Part shown: piece by piece, positions 21,795-30,016 of the stretch | Layout of the letters: every line of letters starts with the position of its first letter | Position numbering within the stretch: position 1 is the first letter of the stretch | NCBI GenBank assembly: GCA_027490575.1 | Contig: JAIXXV010000042.1 | Location: 1-39,490 of the forward strand | DNA from: a bacterium | Lineage (GTDB): Bacteria; Patescibacteriota; Minisyncoccia; Phycocordibacterales; CAIZLB01 | DNA length: 39,490 nucleotides | Direction: 5' to 3' | Notes under the pieces: model-generated | Databases searched by the model: none | What the model was told of the DNA's origin: nothing | Seen by the model: the letters and a program-made list of their open reading frames with translations, nothing else | Position numbers and translations under genes: made by a program

Positions 21795-21830
21795 GAAAAA
21801 CCCTATCCGATTTCAATTATCGGATAGGGT
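21795..21830 (-). terminator. Rho-independent terminator of the 21858-22745 gene
   Basis: ACCCTATCCGA and TCGGATAGGGT form a perfect 11-bp stem with a 9-nt loop; on the minus strand it is followed by TTTTTCC. Confidence 0.88.
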
Positions 21831-21857
21831 GTTTTGTGCGGTGCCGCATGAAGTATG

Positions 21858-22745
21858 CTATTTTGTTAACAACTCTAAATACTCCCTGTGAAGTTTCTTA
21901 AGTGCGTTATGAATCGTTTTATCGGATATTCTTTTTTGATATGGTAATCCGCTATTTTCCCATCTTGCGTACTCATTTCTAAACTCTCCAATTTGATTTT
22001 TAAGAAAGTTATTTGAATCAAAGTCACCTTCGACAATACGCTCACTCACCTTAACGTTTCCCATATTTTGAAATATCCTAAAAGCACATATCTTAAATGC
22101 TACATTCTTGGGTAAATGCTTTCTTCTCAAAGTAAGAATATCGATAATATTGTTGGCTTCTTCAAGTTTTTTCGATTGCTCCTTAGTTGCCTTAGTGTTT
22201 TTCACAAAAAATAGACGCACTCTTTCCCTAAGAAAATTGATATCAGATGTAGATATTTTTACTCTTAATAGTTCATTCGGGTTATGTTTAAAAAGCTCAA
22301 ATAGGCACGGATTAGCAAAAATTGTATCCTCGGCAGGCTCCTTATATAAAATAAAGTATTCAACTATAGGATAAAAATTGTATGACCAACCTTGAGGAAC
22401 GAGTATGTTGTTGTAAATAAGCTTGTGCAAGACATCTTCAACCTCTGGGTGGTCCCATAAATATCTAGATGCAACACCTAGATTCCAATTCTTGGGCATA
22501 AAAGGACCGTAACCGTAGTCAGAGTCGATTAGGTCTATTTTTGGGTTTAGTACAGGAATACCTGCGAGTTTTCGGACGGTAGAACATATTTTAGTAAAAG
22601 CCTCAATTTTTTCATCGGAAGTTAAAAACAAGTGCCAATCCACCAAGTCTTCATAGTGTTGCTCTTTTCTATCAATAACGTCTTTATGCATGAAGTTTCC
22701 CGATCGATTAGGAATCTTCTTCCTTTGTTTTTTGCGTCCATCCAT
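21858..22745 (-). CDS. Orphan island protein (295 aa), unknown
   Basis: Begins with a basic stretch (MDGRKKQRKKIPNRSGNF). It is mainly helical with an aromatic middle (GYGPFMPKNWNLGVASRYLW, GWSYNFYPIVEYFILY) and a Lys/Glu-rich C-terminal half with a possible HTH-like end (RISDKTIHNALKKLHREYLE). No Cys cluster or nucleotide motif. It may be a replication or regulatory protein of the island; I do not recognise it. It is divergent from the 23060 gene across a 314-nt repeat-rich spacer. Confidence 0.55.
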   Translation of the reverse strand: MDGRKKQRKKIPNRSGNFMHKDVIDRKEQHYEDLVDWHLFLTSDEKIEAFTKICSTVRKLAGIPVLNPKIDLIDSDYGYGPFMPKNWNLGVASRYLWDHPEVEDVLHKLIYNNILVPQGWSYNFYPIVEYFILYKEPAEDTIFANPCLFELFKHNPNELLRVKISTSDINFLRERVRLFFVKNTKATKEQSKKLEEANNIIDILTLRRKHLPKNVAFKICAFRIFQNMGNVKVSERIVEGDFDSNNFLKNQIGEFRNEYARWENSGLPYQKRISDKTIHNALKKLHREYLELLTK

Positions 22746-23059
22746 GACACAAATGTAGCAAATTGAGGGTTACTTATAAACCCCTTTCTGGCGTTTAATA
22801 ACGCTAGAAAAACGCTGTCCGTAGCTGTTAATACTGCTAGATAACTGCTATGGCTCCGCTGTTAATACTGCGAGGAAACAGCGGAAGCTATTCCCTGATA
22901 ATACAGGGAAATAACAGGGAAAAGAGTGATTGTGATTCTATGACACTTGCTCTTGATTATGTCAATATATTATGGTATTGTCCCACCAGAACCGCACCTT
23001 GAAAGATGTCGGTTTTCTCAGTTTTCCACAACAACCAACAACCCAAATAGGAGGACCTT
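22746..23059. promoter_or_regulatory. Repeat-rich divergent spacer
   Basis: Contains two direct copies of GCTGTTAATACTGC (22824-22837 and 22858-22871), a CCGCTGTT/AACAGCGG inverted repeat spanning the second copy, and the palindrome CCCTGATAATACAGGG near 22895. A promoter TTGATT (22953-22958)-N17-TATTGT (22976-22981) faces the 23060 gene, with an AGGAGG ribosome site 7 nt before its ATG. The direct repeats may be operator or iteron-like sites. Some units resemble the NNNNCAG family. Confidence 0.5.
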
Positions 23060-24232
23060 ATGTCTCAAAAAAATCAAAACTTCGGAGAGCCGATAGATCG
23101 GCTTCTTCGTAGCTACGAAGTCACAATGCAGTTTCTCTCTTTCGTGATTGAAATCTTCACAAAGGGACAGACGGGTCAGTTCACTGACCCTTTCTGGAAT
23201 CGGATCTTAAACGGTCCAGTCAAACATTGGCAAAGTTTTCGTAATGCTTTGCTCAAAGTTCACACTGATGGATTTGACGTTGAAAAATACGTTGGACCGA
23301 CACACGATAGTCATCCTCAAAACATGAAGGGGTTCGAGTTCACCCAGTCACGCTTGATGGCAATGCGTGTTGCTGAGTGGACAAAATCCTCTCGCAGAGT
23401 TTACCGTGTGCCAAAGGACCTTCAGTTACTGCTGGCAGCGACAAGTCTCGAAGACGTCGACTGGTCCATGATCAAATGGCCTTTTGAATCGCTACTCATT
23501 TCTCTCGAGGAGCCGTTGGTTTTTCGAGGGAAGACAATCGATGCTATCTTGATTGCGAGAGAAACTGTTTTTGGTCATGAAGTCATGGCTATCGAAACGA
23601 TTGCCACTGATTTGCCGACTATGGAGTCAGTTTTCATCGGTGATCAACGTTCAAGGATCGAAAAGGCGATCCAAAAGGGCGACAAGGCTTCACTGGATTA
23701 TGCAAAAGAAAAACTTGCATCCGCCATCAAGAATCGCATGAATGGTGGCGGCGAAATATGGCTGACAAAAAAAGCCTGTTTCGAACCCGGAGGATTCGCT
23801 TCGAGATTTGAAGAACTTGATCTCGGAGAGGCAGATGAAACCTCAGCTTCAAAGGTGGTCTTCAGGATCGTCTTCGGGTTGATGCTCTACCTGCAATCTC
23901 GTCCAACAACGGAACTTATTCCAAAAGGATGGGAGACGTCAACGTTTGAACGGCGAGAAGGTCCGAGTCGTGTAATCAGACTTGCATCGGAGGTTTGTGT
24001 GGTAAAAAGCATCTACTCACTGACTAGTGCAGAACGAGAGGTGCTTGAGCCAATTCTTCGTGGTGGTTATGTGGAGGTTGCTCCGCACCATCGTGAGGGT
24101 CACTGGCGTCGTCCACCCGGAAAAGGATATGACCCGAATCATCCAAAGACAGTATGGGTCCGTCCGACAATCGTAAGGCGTGACAAACTGGCTGATGGAG
24201 GATTGCCTCTCGGTAGCACTGAGGTCGTCTGA
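23060..24232 (+). CDS. Orphan island protein with strong SD (390 aa), unknown
   Basis: Preceded by a canonical AGGAGG 7 nt before ATG, in contrast to host genes. It looks GC-richer than its surroundings. The helical N-terminus (RLLRSYEVTMQFLSFVIEIF) is followed by a mixed domain (GFEFTQSRLMAMRVAEWTKS, VDWSMIKWPFESLLISLEEP) and a basic C-terminus: VEVAPHHREGHWRRPPGKGY then WVRPTIVRRDKL. This HWRR/WVxPxxVR pattern is, from memory, frequent at the end of plasmid- and phage-borne orphan proteins. Probably acquired; function unknown. A terminator follows. Confidence 0.6.
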   Translation: MSQKNQNFGEPIDRLLRSYEVTMQFLSFVIEIFTKGQTGQFTDPFWNRILNGPVKHWQSFRNALLKVHTDGFDVEKYVGPTHDSHPQNMKGFEFTQSRLMAMRVAEWTKSSRRVYRVPKDLQLLLAATSLEDVDWSMIKWPFESLLISLEEPLVFRGKTIDAILIARETVFGHEVMAIETIATDLPTMESVFIGDQRSRIEKAIQKGDKASLDYAKEKLASAIKNRMNGGGEIWLTKKACFEPGGFASRFEELDLGEADETSASKVVFRIVFGLMLYLQSRPTTELIPKGWETSTFERREGPSRVIRLASEVCVVKSIYSLTSAEREVLEPILRGGYVEVAPHHREGHWRRPPGKGYDPNHPKTVWVRPTIVRRDKLADGGLPLGSTEVV

Positions 24233-24256
24233 TATCCTTCATCTACAACATTAACA

Positions 24257-24297
24257 AGCCCCTTCCATGTTCAATCCGTGGTTGAGGGCTTTTTTAG
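24257..24297 (+). terminator. Rho-independent terminator
   Basis: AAGCCC (24257-24262) pairs with GGGCTT (24287-24292), with additional imperfect pairing inside, followed by TTTTTT. It ends the 23060 gene. Confidence 0.8.
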
Positions 24298-24316
24298 TTC
24301 ACGAAAATGAACTGGC

Positions 24317-24748
24317 TTAGATGTCGAGGTTTCGAGATTGCTTCACAAGTTCCTTGTTGCTCTCGACAAGGTCGTTTAATGACCCAGTAACCTCTTCTAT
24401 CTCTTTCTGGCTCTTCCACTGCTTTCCTCGCTTTTCCCTGAACAGCTCTATAAACTTGGTAATCTCATTGATAGCAACACGCTTAACGGTCGCATTCTCG
24501 ATAGTGTCTTCTGACAGCTCCTTAACGTATGCAGATGCCTTAAAGACAGCAAGATCGTAATGAGAGAGATCAAACGATGTGGGCTGGTGAGTCTTGTGCT
24601 TCAAAAAATAATAGATACCAAAACCGATCAGAGCTAGGTTGAATACGTTATATCCAACAGCTTCAGAGCTGGACCAGTTGCCCAGACTTTTATATGTGCC
24701 AGTAATAAATGGCAACAAGGCGATTAAAACGCCGTAATACTTCTTCAT
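24317..24748 (-). CDS. Membrane-anchored helical orphan protein (143 aa)
   Basis: Two N-terminal hydrophobic segments (YYGVLIALLPFITGTY and VGYNVFNLALIGFGIYYFL) are followed by a ~90-residue cytoplasmic helical region (LAVFKASAYVKELSEDTIEN ... LNDLVESNKELVKQSRNL) with coiled-coil character. The architecture of two TMs plus a coiled coil is common among membrane components of defence modules, but there is no diagnostic motif. The start ATG lies 4 nt after a TATAGT on the minus strand. It is convergent with the 23060 gene. Confidence 0.5.
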   Translation of the reverse strand: MKKYYGVLIALLPFITGTYKSLGNWSSSEAVGYNVFNLALIGFGIYYFLKHKTHQPTSFDLSHYDLAVFKASAYVKELSEDTIENATVKRVAINEITKFIELFREKRGKQWKSQKEIEEVTGSLNDLVESNKELVKQSRNLDI

Positions 24749-24811
24749 GATTACTATAGGTGAACGCTATTAATAATCAGTAGGACCTAAATGTAGTGAC
24801 TTTATACAGAT

Positions 24812-24960
24812 GGGTAGCCAAACTGGTTCACCCACTATTCCTCAAATCGCACAAAGGCGGTCTGATTTGTGGCAGCTTAACTACCCGTCAGTATCCGCAA
24901 ATCAGACGAAAATGCCTCGTGTGTGCAGAGTTTGAGGAATAAAAACTATTGTGGGTGAAC
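24812..24960. other. Long nested hairpin with pseudoknot potential (candidate structured RNA or ssDNA element)
   Basis: Four nested helices are seen. P1 is GTTCACCCAC (24826-24835) with GTGGGTGAAC (24951-24960). P2 is ATTCCTCAAA (24837-24846) with TTTGAGGAAT (24931-24940). P3 is GCACA/TGTGC plus GGC/GCC. P4 is GTCTGATTTGTGG (24860-24872) with CCGCAAATCAGAC (24895-24907), 13 bp with one G-U. The P4 loop carries CTACCC (24881-24886), complementary to GGGTAG (24812-24817) outside P1, a potential pseudoknot. No ORF lies inside. It sits between the orphan membrane gene and the defence operon. Confidence 0.72.
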
Positions 24961-25037
24961 ATAATAAATATAGCATAAACTGAGCTTAAAGTTAATTGGC
25001 AAAGTCAATCAAAGTAAAGTATACTAAAAGCACGTAT

Positions 25038-25223
25038 ATGAAAGCCGAGAACGATTTTTACACTACAGTCGAATTGGCAGAAATGCTGAAGATGAACGTA
25101 ATGACGATCTACCGATATATCAAATCGGGCAAACTTGTTGCACACAAGTTCGGTAAAGAATATCGAGTTTCAAAGATCGAACTTGATCGCTTTCTAAAAT
25201 CAACAAAGACACATGGCAAATAA
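25038..25223 (+). CDS. Excisionase-type / MerR-like HTH DNA-binding protein
   Basis: 61 residues from ATG 25038. DFYTTVELAEMLKMNVMTIY followed by RYIKSGKLVAHKFGKEYRVS is a winged HTH of the HTH_17/excisionase type. The track's TTG start (24996) would put the -10 TATACT (25020-25025) inside the gene, so I prefer ATG 25038. It overlaps the Mod start by 11 nt and is the first gene of the R-M operon, so it is probably the operon's autoregulator; an excision role for the island is a second possibility. Confidence 0.8.
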   Translation: MKAENDFYTTVELAEMLKMNVMTIYRYIKSGKLVAHKFGKEYRVSKIELDRFLKSTKTHGK

Positions 25224-26850
25224 TCCTCCACAAAATAAAAAAAGGCTCAATGACTGCTCACAAGATGAGTTGATCGATATTATTAAGCAACTGCGAAAAA
25301 GAAAGCGATACGGTCTAGTTTGGGAAGAAAAACCTGAGCGTGTTGTGGACCAATGCAAAAAAGAGTTACCTGTACTTGATCAAGATCAAGACATGGCTAT
25401 CGAGAAAAATCCAGCAGGAAGAACTAACTTGATGATCGAGGGTGACAATTATCATGCCCTGTCAGTACTCAACTACACTCACGCTGGAAAGATAGATGTA
25501 ATCTATATCGACCCTCCTTACAACACTGGGAGCAACGATTTTATGTACAACGATAGTTATGTCGACAAAGAGGATAGCTTCCGACACAGCAAATGGCTTT
25601 CATTCATGAACAGTCGCCTCACTTTGGCGAAAGGTCTGCTTTCAAAAGATGGCATTATTTTTATATCAATTGACGACAATGAAGTCGCACAACTAAAACT
25701 ACTATGCAATGAGGTTTTTGGTGAACAAAACTTTGTAGGAACAATTACTTGGGAAAAACGTACAAAAGCTCAGAACACGAAAACTGCCAGAGATATGTTT
25801 CAGACAAAGACTGAGTACATACTCGTATACAAAAAAAGTACCGATAAAATCAGATTCAACCTCGAGGTGTCTGGAGAAAAGGTATACGACCTTGAAGATA
25901 AAAAAGGTCTATATAGACTTAAACATGTAGAAGAAATGTCTGCTGTCGGTATGCGAGGAAGACAAACCATGGTTTTTGATATCAATGGAGTATCTCCCAG
26001 AAAAGGATATCAGTGGAAAATCGGAAAGGATCAAATAGAAGAGTATAAAGCCAGAAAAGATATTGAGATTATAGATGGAAAGGTGTATTTAAAGATGCGA
26101 CCTGATGACGAGATTAATCAGAAGTTCCTACCATTTTGGTCACACTTCTTCGAGAAAGATACATACGGCACAGCCGAAAAAGGTAAAACTGAACTTAATG
26201 AAGTATTAGGAACCAACGAACACGGATTCGAAACAGTGAAGCCAGTGAACCTGATTAAGAAATTGCTATTTCATATCAACAGGGGTAGAAACGAGGTTGT
26301 CCTAGACTTTTTCGCAGGTAGTGGCACAACAGCTCAGGCAGTAATGGAACTCAACAAGGAAGATGGTGGTTCACGACAATTTATATTGGCAACAAACAAT
26401 GAGAACGGTATTACAGAAAAGATAACTTACCCACGAATAAAAAAGGCTTTCTCAAAGAGCGTCAACAAAGACTCTGTATCAGCAAACCTCAGATACTTCC
26501 GAACATCCTTCGTGACAAAGAATGATGTATCAGACGACACACGCCGTGAACTGGTCCGAAGATCAGTTGAGATGATTTGCGTACGTGAAAATACATTTAC
26601 AAAGAAGTATGACAACAAAGACTACAAGATATACAGCGATGGAAAAGTTTCAACGGGAGTGATCTTCGACCTCGACAGCATCGAAGAGTTTAAAGAGAAA
26701 ATTGATAAGCTAAAGTTACCTGCTCGACTCTATGTATTCTCACTCTCGAATGATACTTACGAGTCTGACTTCGCAGACTTGGAGGTAAGGCATAAGCTTT
26801 GTGCTATACCTGAGTCAATATTAGAAGTGTACCGTAAACTCTTTATATAA
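25213..26850 (+). CDS. mod: Type III restriction-modification methyltransferase (Mod), N6-adenine beta class
   Basis: 545 residues. An N-terminal helical segment, then motif IV DPPYNTGSNDFMYNDSY (~residues 100-116), a central variable target-recognition region, and late motif I FFAGSGTTAQAVMELN (~residues 366-381). The order DPPY before FxGxG is the beta class used by type III Mod and related solitary N6-adenine methylases. It protects host DNA and supplies sequence recognition to Res. It is slightly short for a type III Mod, which usually exceeds 600. It overlaps the HTH gene and lies 4 nt before Res, indicating translational coupling. Confidence 0.92.
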   Translation: MANNPPQNKKRLNDCSQDELIDIIKQLRKRKRYGLVWEEKPERVVDQCKKELPVLDQDQDMAIEKNPAGRTNLMIEGDNYHALSVLNYTHAGKIDVIYIDPPYNTGSNDFMYNDSYVDKEDSFRHSKWLSFMNSRLTLAKGLLSKDGIIFISIDDNEVAQLKLLCNEVFGEQNFVGTITWEKRTKAQNTKTARDMFQTKTEYILVYKKSTDKIRFNLEVSGEKVYDLEDKKGLYRLKHVEEMSAVGMRGRQTMVFDINGVSPRKGYQWKIGKDQIEEYKARKDIEIIDGKVYLKMRPDDEINQKFLPFWSHFFEKDTYGTAEKGKTELNEVLGTNEHGFETVKPVNLIKKLLFHINRGRNEVVLDFFAGSGTTAQAVMELNKEDGGSRQFILATNNENGITEKITYPRIKKAFSKSVNKDSVSANLRYFRTSFVTKNDVSDDTRRELVRRSVEMICVRENTFTKKYDNKDYKIYSDGKVSTGVIFDLDSIEEFKEKIDKLKLPARLYVFSLSNDTYESDFADLEVRHKLCAIPESILEVYRKLFI

Positions 26851-26854
26851 AAAC

Positions 26855-29146
26855 ATGAAACTAAAAACCTATCAAATAAATGCGGTACAAAAACTTTACA
26901 CCAAATCACTTGGTCTCTTAACCAAGAATGGTATTCGAAATGCCGTTTTCAAAGCACCAACAGGATCAGGTAAAACAATAATGATGGCAGAGTTCCTGTC
27001 TCAGATGGCAAAAGCTGAGTTGCCTAATAAATATGTTTACCTTTGGATCTCAAGTAACAACCTGCATAACCAAAGTAAGGAAAAACTAGCAGGATACCTT
27101 ACAGACTCTCGCTACGCTTTTTCTCTTTTGGATGAAGTGACCGATACACAGTTTGAAGAGAATCAGGTTGTGTTTGTAAACTGGGAGAGTCTTACAAAAC
27201 AGGATAAAACAACTGGAGAGTTTATAAACACTCTCATGCAGGATACGGAAACGGACCGAAGTCTTCCAAGTCTTGTTACTGCAAGCAAAGAAGCGGGACT
27301 AGAAATCATCTTGGTAGTTGATGAAAGTCATTACCACTATTGGTCAAAGAAATCACAGGAATTGGTCCAGAGTGTTATCGGACCAAAACTCATCATTGAG
27401 GTTTCTGCTACCCCTGCGATCATCCCAACACCTGAAGAACTCGAAGCTGAAGATGCGGCGTTTATTTCTGTTAAGTTCGAGGATGTAGTTAATGAGGGAA
27501 TGATTAAAACATTTCCGATCATTAACGAGGCAATCTCAAAATATAGCGATTTTCAGAACACTGCCGACGAAGTGATCATAGATGCCTCAATAATCAAGCG
27601 TAAACAGCTCGTAGAGGCTTATAGAGCAGAAGAAACGGAGGTAAATCCGCTACTTCTGATCCAATTGCCGAGCGAATCACAATCTACCAGTGCTTTGGAC
27701 AAATCAAAGCTCGAGGAGGTAGAAACCTTATTGAAAGATAAGTACGGCATTACTGTTGCAAACGGCAAGCTAGCTGTTTGGCTTTCTGAAAGAAAAGATA
27801 ATGTTGAGGGTATTGAGAAGATTGATTCAGAAGTAGAAGTTTTGATATTCAAACAGGCTATTGCTCTTGGTTGGGACTGTCCTCGTGCTCAGATACTCGT
27901 GATGTTCCGTGATATTAAGGTTGAGCAGTTCGAGATCCAAACTATCGGTCGTATCATGCGTATGCCCGAGGCTAAGCATTATGACAATGATGTTCTCAAT
28001 CAAGCATACGTCTATACAAACATTGACCGTGTTTCTGTTGCTCAGGACGGCACAAGTGAAAACTACTTTAAGATTCACAGAGCTATGAGAAGTGATTTAT
28101 ACAAAGACATCAATCTTCCTTCTGTGTACCTACGTCGAATAGACTTTGGTGATCTGACACTTTCCTTCAGAAAACTATTCATTGATGAAGCTAATAAATA
28201 CTTTGGAATAAAGTCTAGCGATTCTACTAAGGTTGCAAAAGGAAAAGCTGATGAAAAACTAGAGCTACTTCCTCAAGAACTCACAAAGACAATTATCTCT
28301 GATGCAATAATTGAGAACCTTGATGAACAAGTTAAGAAAGAAATATTTGGTCTAGGTAAAGCAACTTTCGGCGTATCACCTGATGAGATTAAGCGAAGCT
28401 ACGAGATATTTGCAAAAGCTACCTCTTTACCATATGCACCTGTTCGCTCGCACACAAAAATCCAGCAAGCAATATATGATTGGTTTGATAAGGTCCTAGG
28501 GTACGAAAAAGTAAGTCGTATAGAGATACAGCGAATTGTTGTGTGTTCAGTAAATAATCAAAAGATATTTAAACAAATAATTGAAGCTGCAAAGAATCGA
28601 TTCAAAGAGGTTTCTAAGGAAGAACAACAAGCTAAACAGCAAAAGAAAGAAAAAGTATGGAACGTACCAGAGGTTGATTACTTCGGTGAGAACTATGAAC
28701 TGGTATCTGCTTCAAACTGTGCGACTGTTTTCGCTTTGGATACAACTAAAACACTTTTGAATAAGAAGCGATCGTCTCAAGAATCGAGCTTTGAAAAGTT
28801 ACTAATGGGATCTAAAGATGTAACTTGGTGGTATAAGAATGGCGAAGCAAAAGAAACTTACTTTGCCGTTGCATATACTGACCCGGACACTGGATACAAC
28901 CGATCATTCTATCCAGACTATATCGTTCAGTTTAAGAGCGGCGATATCGGTATTTATGACACTAAGTCTGGAATGACAAGAACAAGTAAAGAAACATCTT
29001 CTAAGTCTGATGCTCTACAAAAGTATGTGTCAAAAAATAAAAAACTTGTAGGTGGAATTGTCTCTGAAAGTTCTGCTGGCTGGTATGTATTCGCTGGTAC
29101 AAAATACAATGCGGACCTTAAAGACTGGGAACGTCTAAAAATATAA
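26855..29146 (+). CDS. res: Type III restriction subunit (Res), SF2 helicase plus PD-(D/E)XK nuclease
   Basis: 763 residues. Walker A APTGSGKTIMM (~35), DESH box (~156), SATPAI (motif III), and QTIGRIMRMPE (motif VI, ~361) define the SF2 helicase core. The C-terminus has FYPDYIVQFKSGDIGIYDTK (~685-703), the PD...DxK nuclease core as in type III Res. It is clearly shorter than EcoP-type Res (~970), missing part of the spacer. With Mod it forms a complex that translocates or slides on DNA and cuts unmethylated sites. The next gene starts 4 nt after the stop. Confidence 0.9.
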   Translation: MKLKTYQINAVQKLYTKSLGLLTKNGIRNAVFKAPTGSGKTIMMAEFLSQMAKAELPNKYVYLWISSNNLHNQSKEKLAGYLTDSRYAFSLLDEVTDTQFEENQVVFVNWESLTKQDKTTGEFINTLMQDTETDRSLPSLVTASKEAGLEIILVVDESHYHYWSKKSQELVQSVIGPKLIIEVSATPAIIPTPEELEAEDAAFISVKFEDVVNEGMIKTFPIINEAISKYSDFQNTADEVIIDASIIKRKQLVEAYRAEETEVNPLLLIQLPSESQSTSALDKSKLEEVETLLKDKYGITVANGKLAVWLSERKDNVEGIEKIDSEVEVLIFKQAIALGWDCPRAQILVMFRDIKVEQFEIQTIGRIMRMPEAKHYDNDVLNQAYVYTNIDRVSVAQDGTSENYFKIHRAMRSDLYKDINLPSVYLRRIDFGDLTLSFRKLFIDEANKYFGIKSSDSTKVAKGKADEKLELLPQELTKTIISDAIIENLDEQVKKEIFGLGKATFGVSPDEIKRSYEIFAKATSLPYAPVRSHTKIQQAIYDWFDKVLGYEKVSRIEIQRIVVCSVNNQKIFKQIIEAAKNRFKEVSKEEQQAKQQKKEKVWNVPEVDYFGENYELVSASNCATVFALDTTKTLLNKKRSSQESSFEKLLMGSKDVTWWYKNGEAKETYFAVAYTDPDTGYNRSFYPDYIVQFKSGDIGIYDTKSGMTRTSKETSSKSDALQKYVSKNKKLVGGIVSESSAGWYVFAGTKYNADLKDWERLKI

Positions 29147-29149
29147 TAT

Positions 29150-30010
29150 ATGAGTAAGGACGCAGCCAAAACTATAGCCGAAGAAATAATTGAACGAAGT
29201 GGAAACTCTTTTCATTCTAAAGTCGTCAAAAAACTAAGAGAATGCGGATGGAATGTTTTGGTCAGTCCTCATTATAGCGACAACTTTACAGACAAGCCTC
29301 GAGAGATAGATATTATTGCTGAGAAAAAGTTTGATGTTAACGGTTTTGTGCATGGGTGGCTTGGAACTTTAAATGTGAGGTTATTCATCGAATGTAAGTA
29401 TATAAATGGAGAAACCGTGTTTTGGTTTGATACTAAAGATCAAGATCGTGCAATCGATAGAATCATGCGTGATACAAGCATGGAACATCCAAGCAAGAAT
29501 GTGATGATTCAAAAACATCACTATTATCAGGACGTGCCTGTGGCAAAACTTTTTTCATCTGATAAAAGTCGGGGTGAAGATAATGAAATAATAAGTAAAG
29601 CTATAAATCAAAACTTAAACGCAACAGTTTACTATCGAAACAGAGGCGACCTTAAGCTTGTGAAAACCCCGCACGGTTACATAGAAAATATTCTTAGCCA
29701 TGTATCTTACCCATTAATAGTGGTAAACACACTTGAAAAGTTCCATTCAACAGATATGGATGGCAGTGGAAAAATATCACCCATAAATGAACCGTTCCAG
29801 CTTGAGGTCAACTACGCTTATACCGATAAGGACAGAAACGCACACAGTGAATATTTTTTAATTGATGTGACATCTTTGGACAAACTTCCAGACTTTTTAG
29901 ATAAAACAATTGAAAAAATGGATGTTCCTGCCATATCAGAGAAACTATCTTGGGACGAAAAAGTGAGTCGTAGAAACAATAGAGCTGATATACAAAACTT
30001 TTACGATTAA
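29150..30010 (+). CDS. Stand-alone PD-(D/E)XK nuclease-like protein in the R-M operon
   Basis: 286 residues. The N-terminal helix GNSFHSKVVKKLRECGWNVL leads into KPREIDIIAEKKF and then VRLFIECKYINGETVFWF: D-I-I (~residue 54) and E-C-K (~79) give a D...ExK nuclease core of the Mrr/restriction-endonuclease-like fold. The rest is mixed alpha/beta with no second known domain. It lies 4 nt after Res and 6 nt before the Shedu-like gene, so it is co-translated. It may be an extra effector nuclease of the R-M system; such a subunit is not part of classical type III systems. Confidence 0.7.
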   Translation: MSKDAAKTIAEEIIERSGNSFHSKVVKKLRECGWNVLVSPHYSDNFTDKPREIDIIAEKKFDVNGFVHGWLGTLNVRLFIECKYINGETVFWFDTKDQDRAIDRIMRDTSMEHPSKNVMIQKHHYYQDVPVAKLFSSDKSRGEDNEIISKAINQNLNATVYYRNRGDLKLVKTPHGYIENILSHVSYPLIVVNTLEKFHSTDMDGSGKISPINEPFQLEVNYAYTDKDRNAHSEYFLIDVTSLDKLPDFLDKTIEKMDVPAISEKLSWDEKVSRRNNRADIQNFYD

Positions 30011-30016
30011 AACCAT

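Noticed and set aside
24812-24960. Retron msr-msd as explanation of the nested hairpin
   Set aside because: No reverse transcriptase gene is nearby on either strand, so the retron idea has no support.
24812-24960. MITE or insertion-sequence remnant
   Set aside because: The terminal repeats could fit, but no target-site duplication is visible and the internal helices exceed simple TIR structure; left as an unassigned structured element.
24996-25037. TTG start of the HTH protein used by the track
   Set aside because: It would put the TATACT -10 inside the gene, and the conserved fold begins after ATG 25038.
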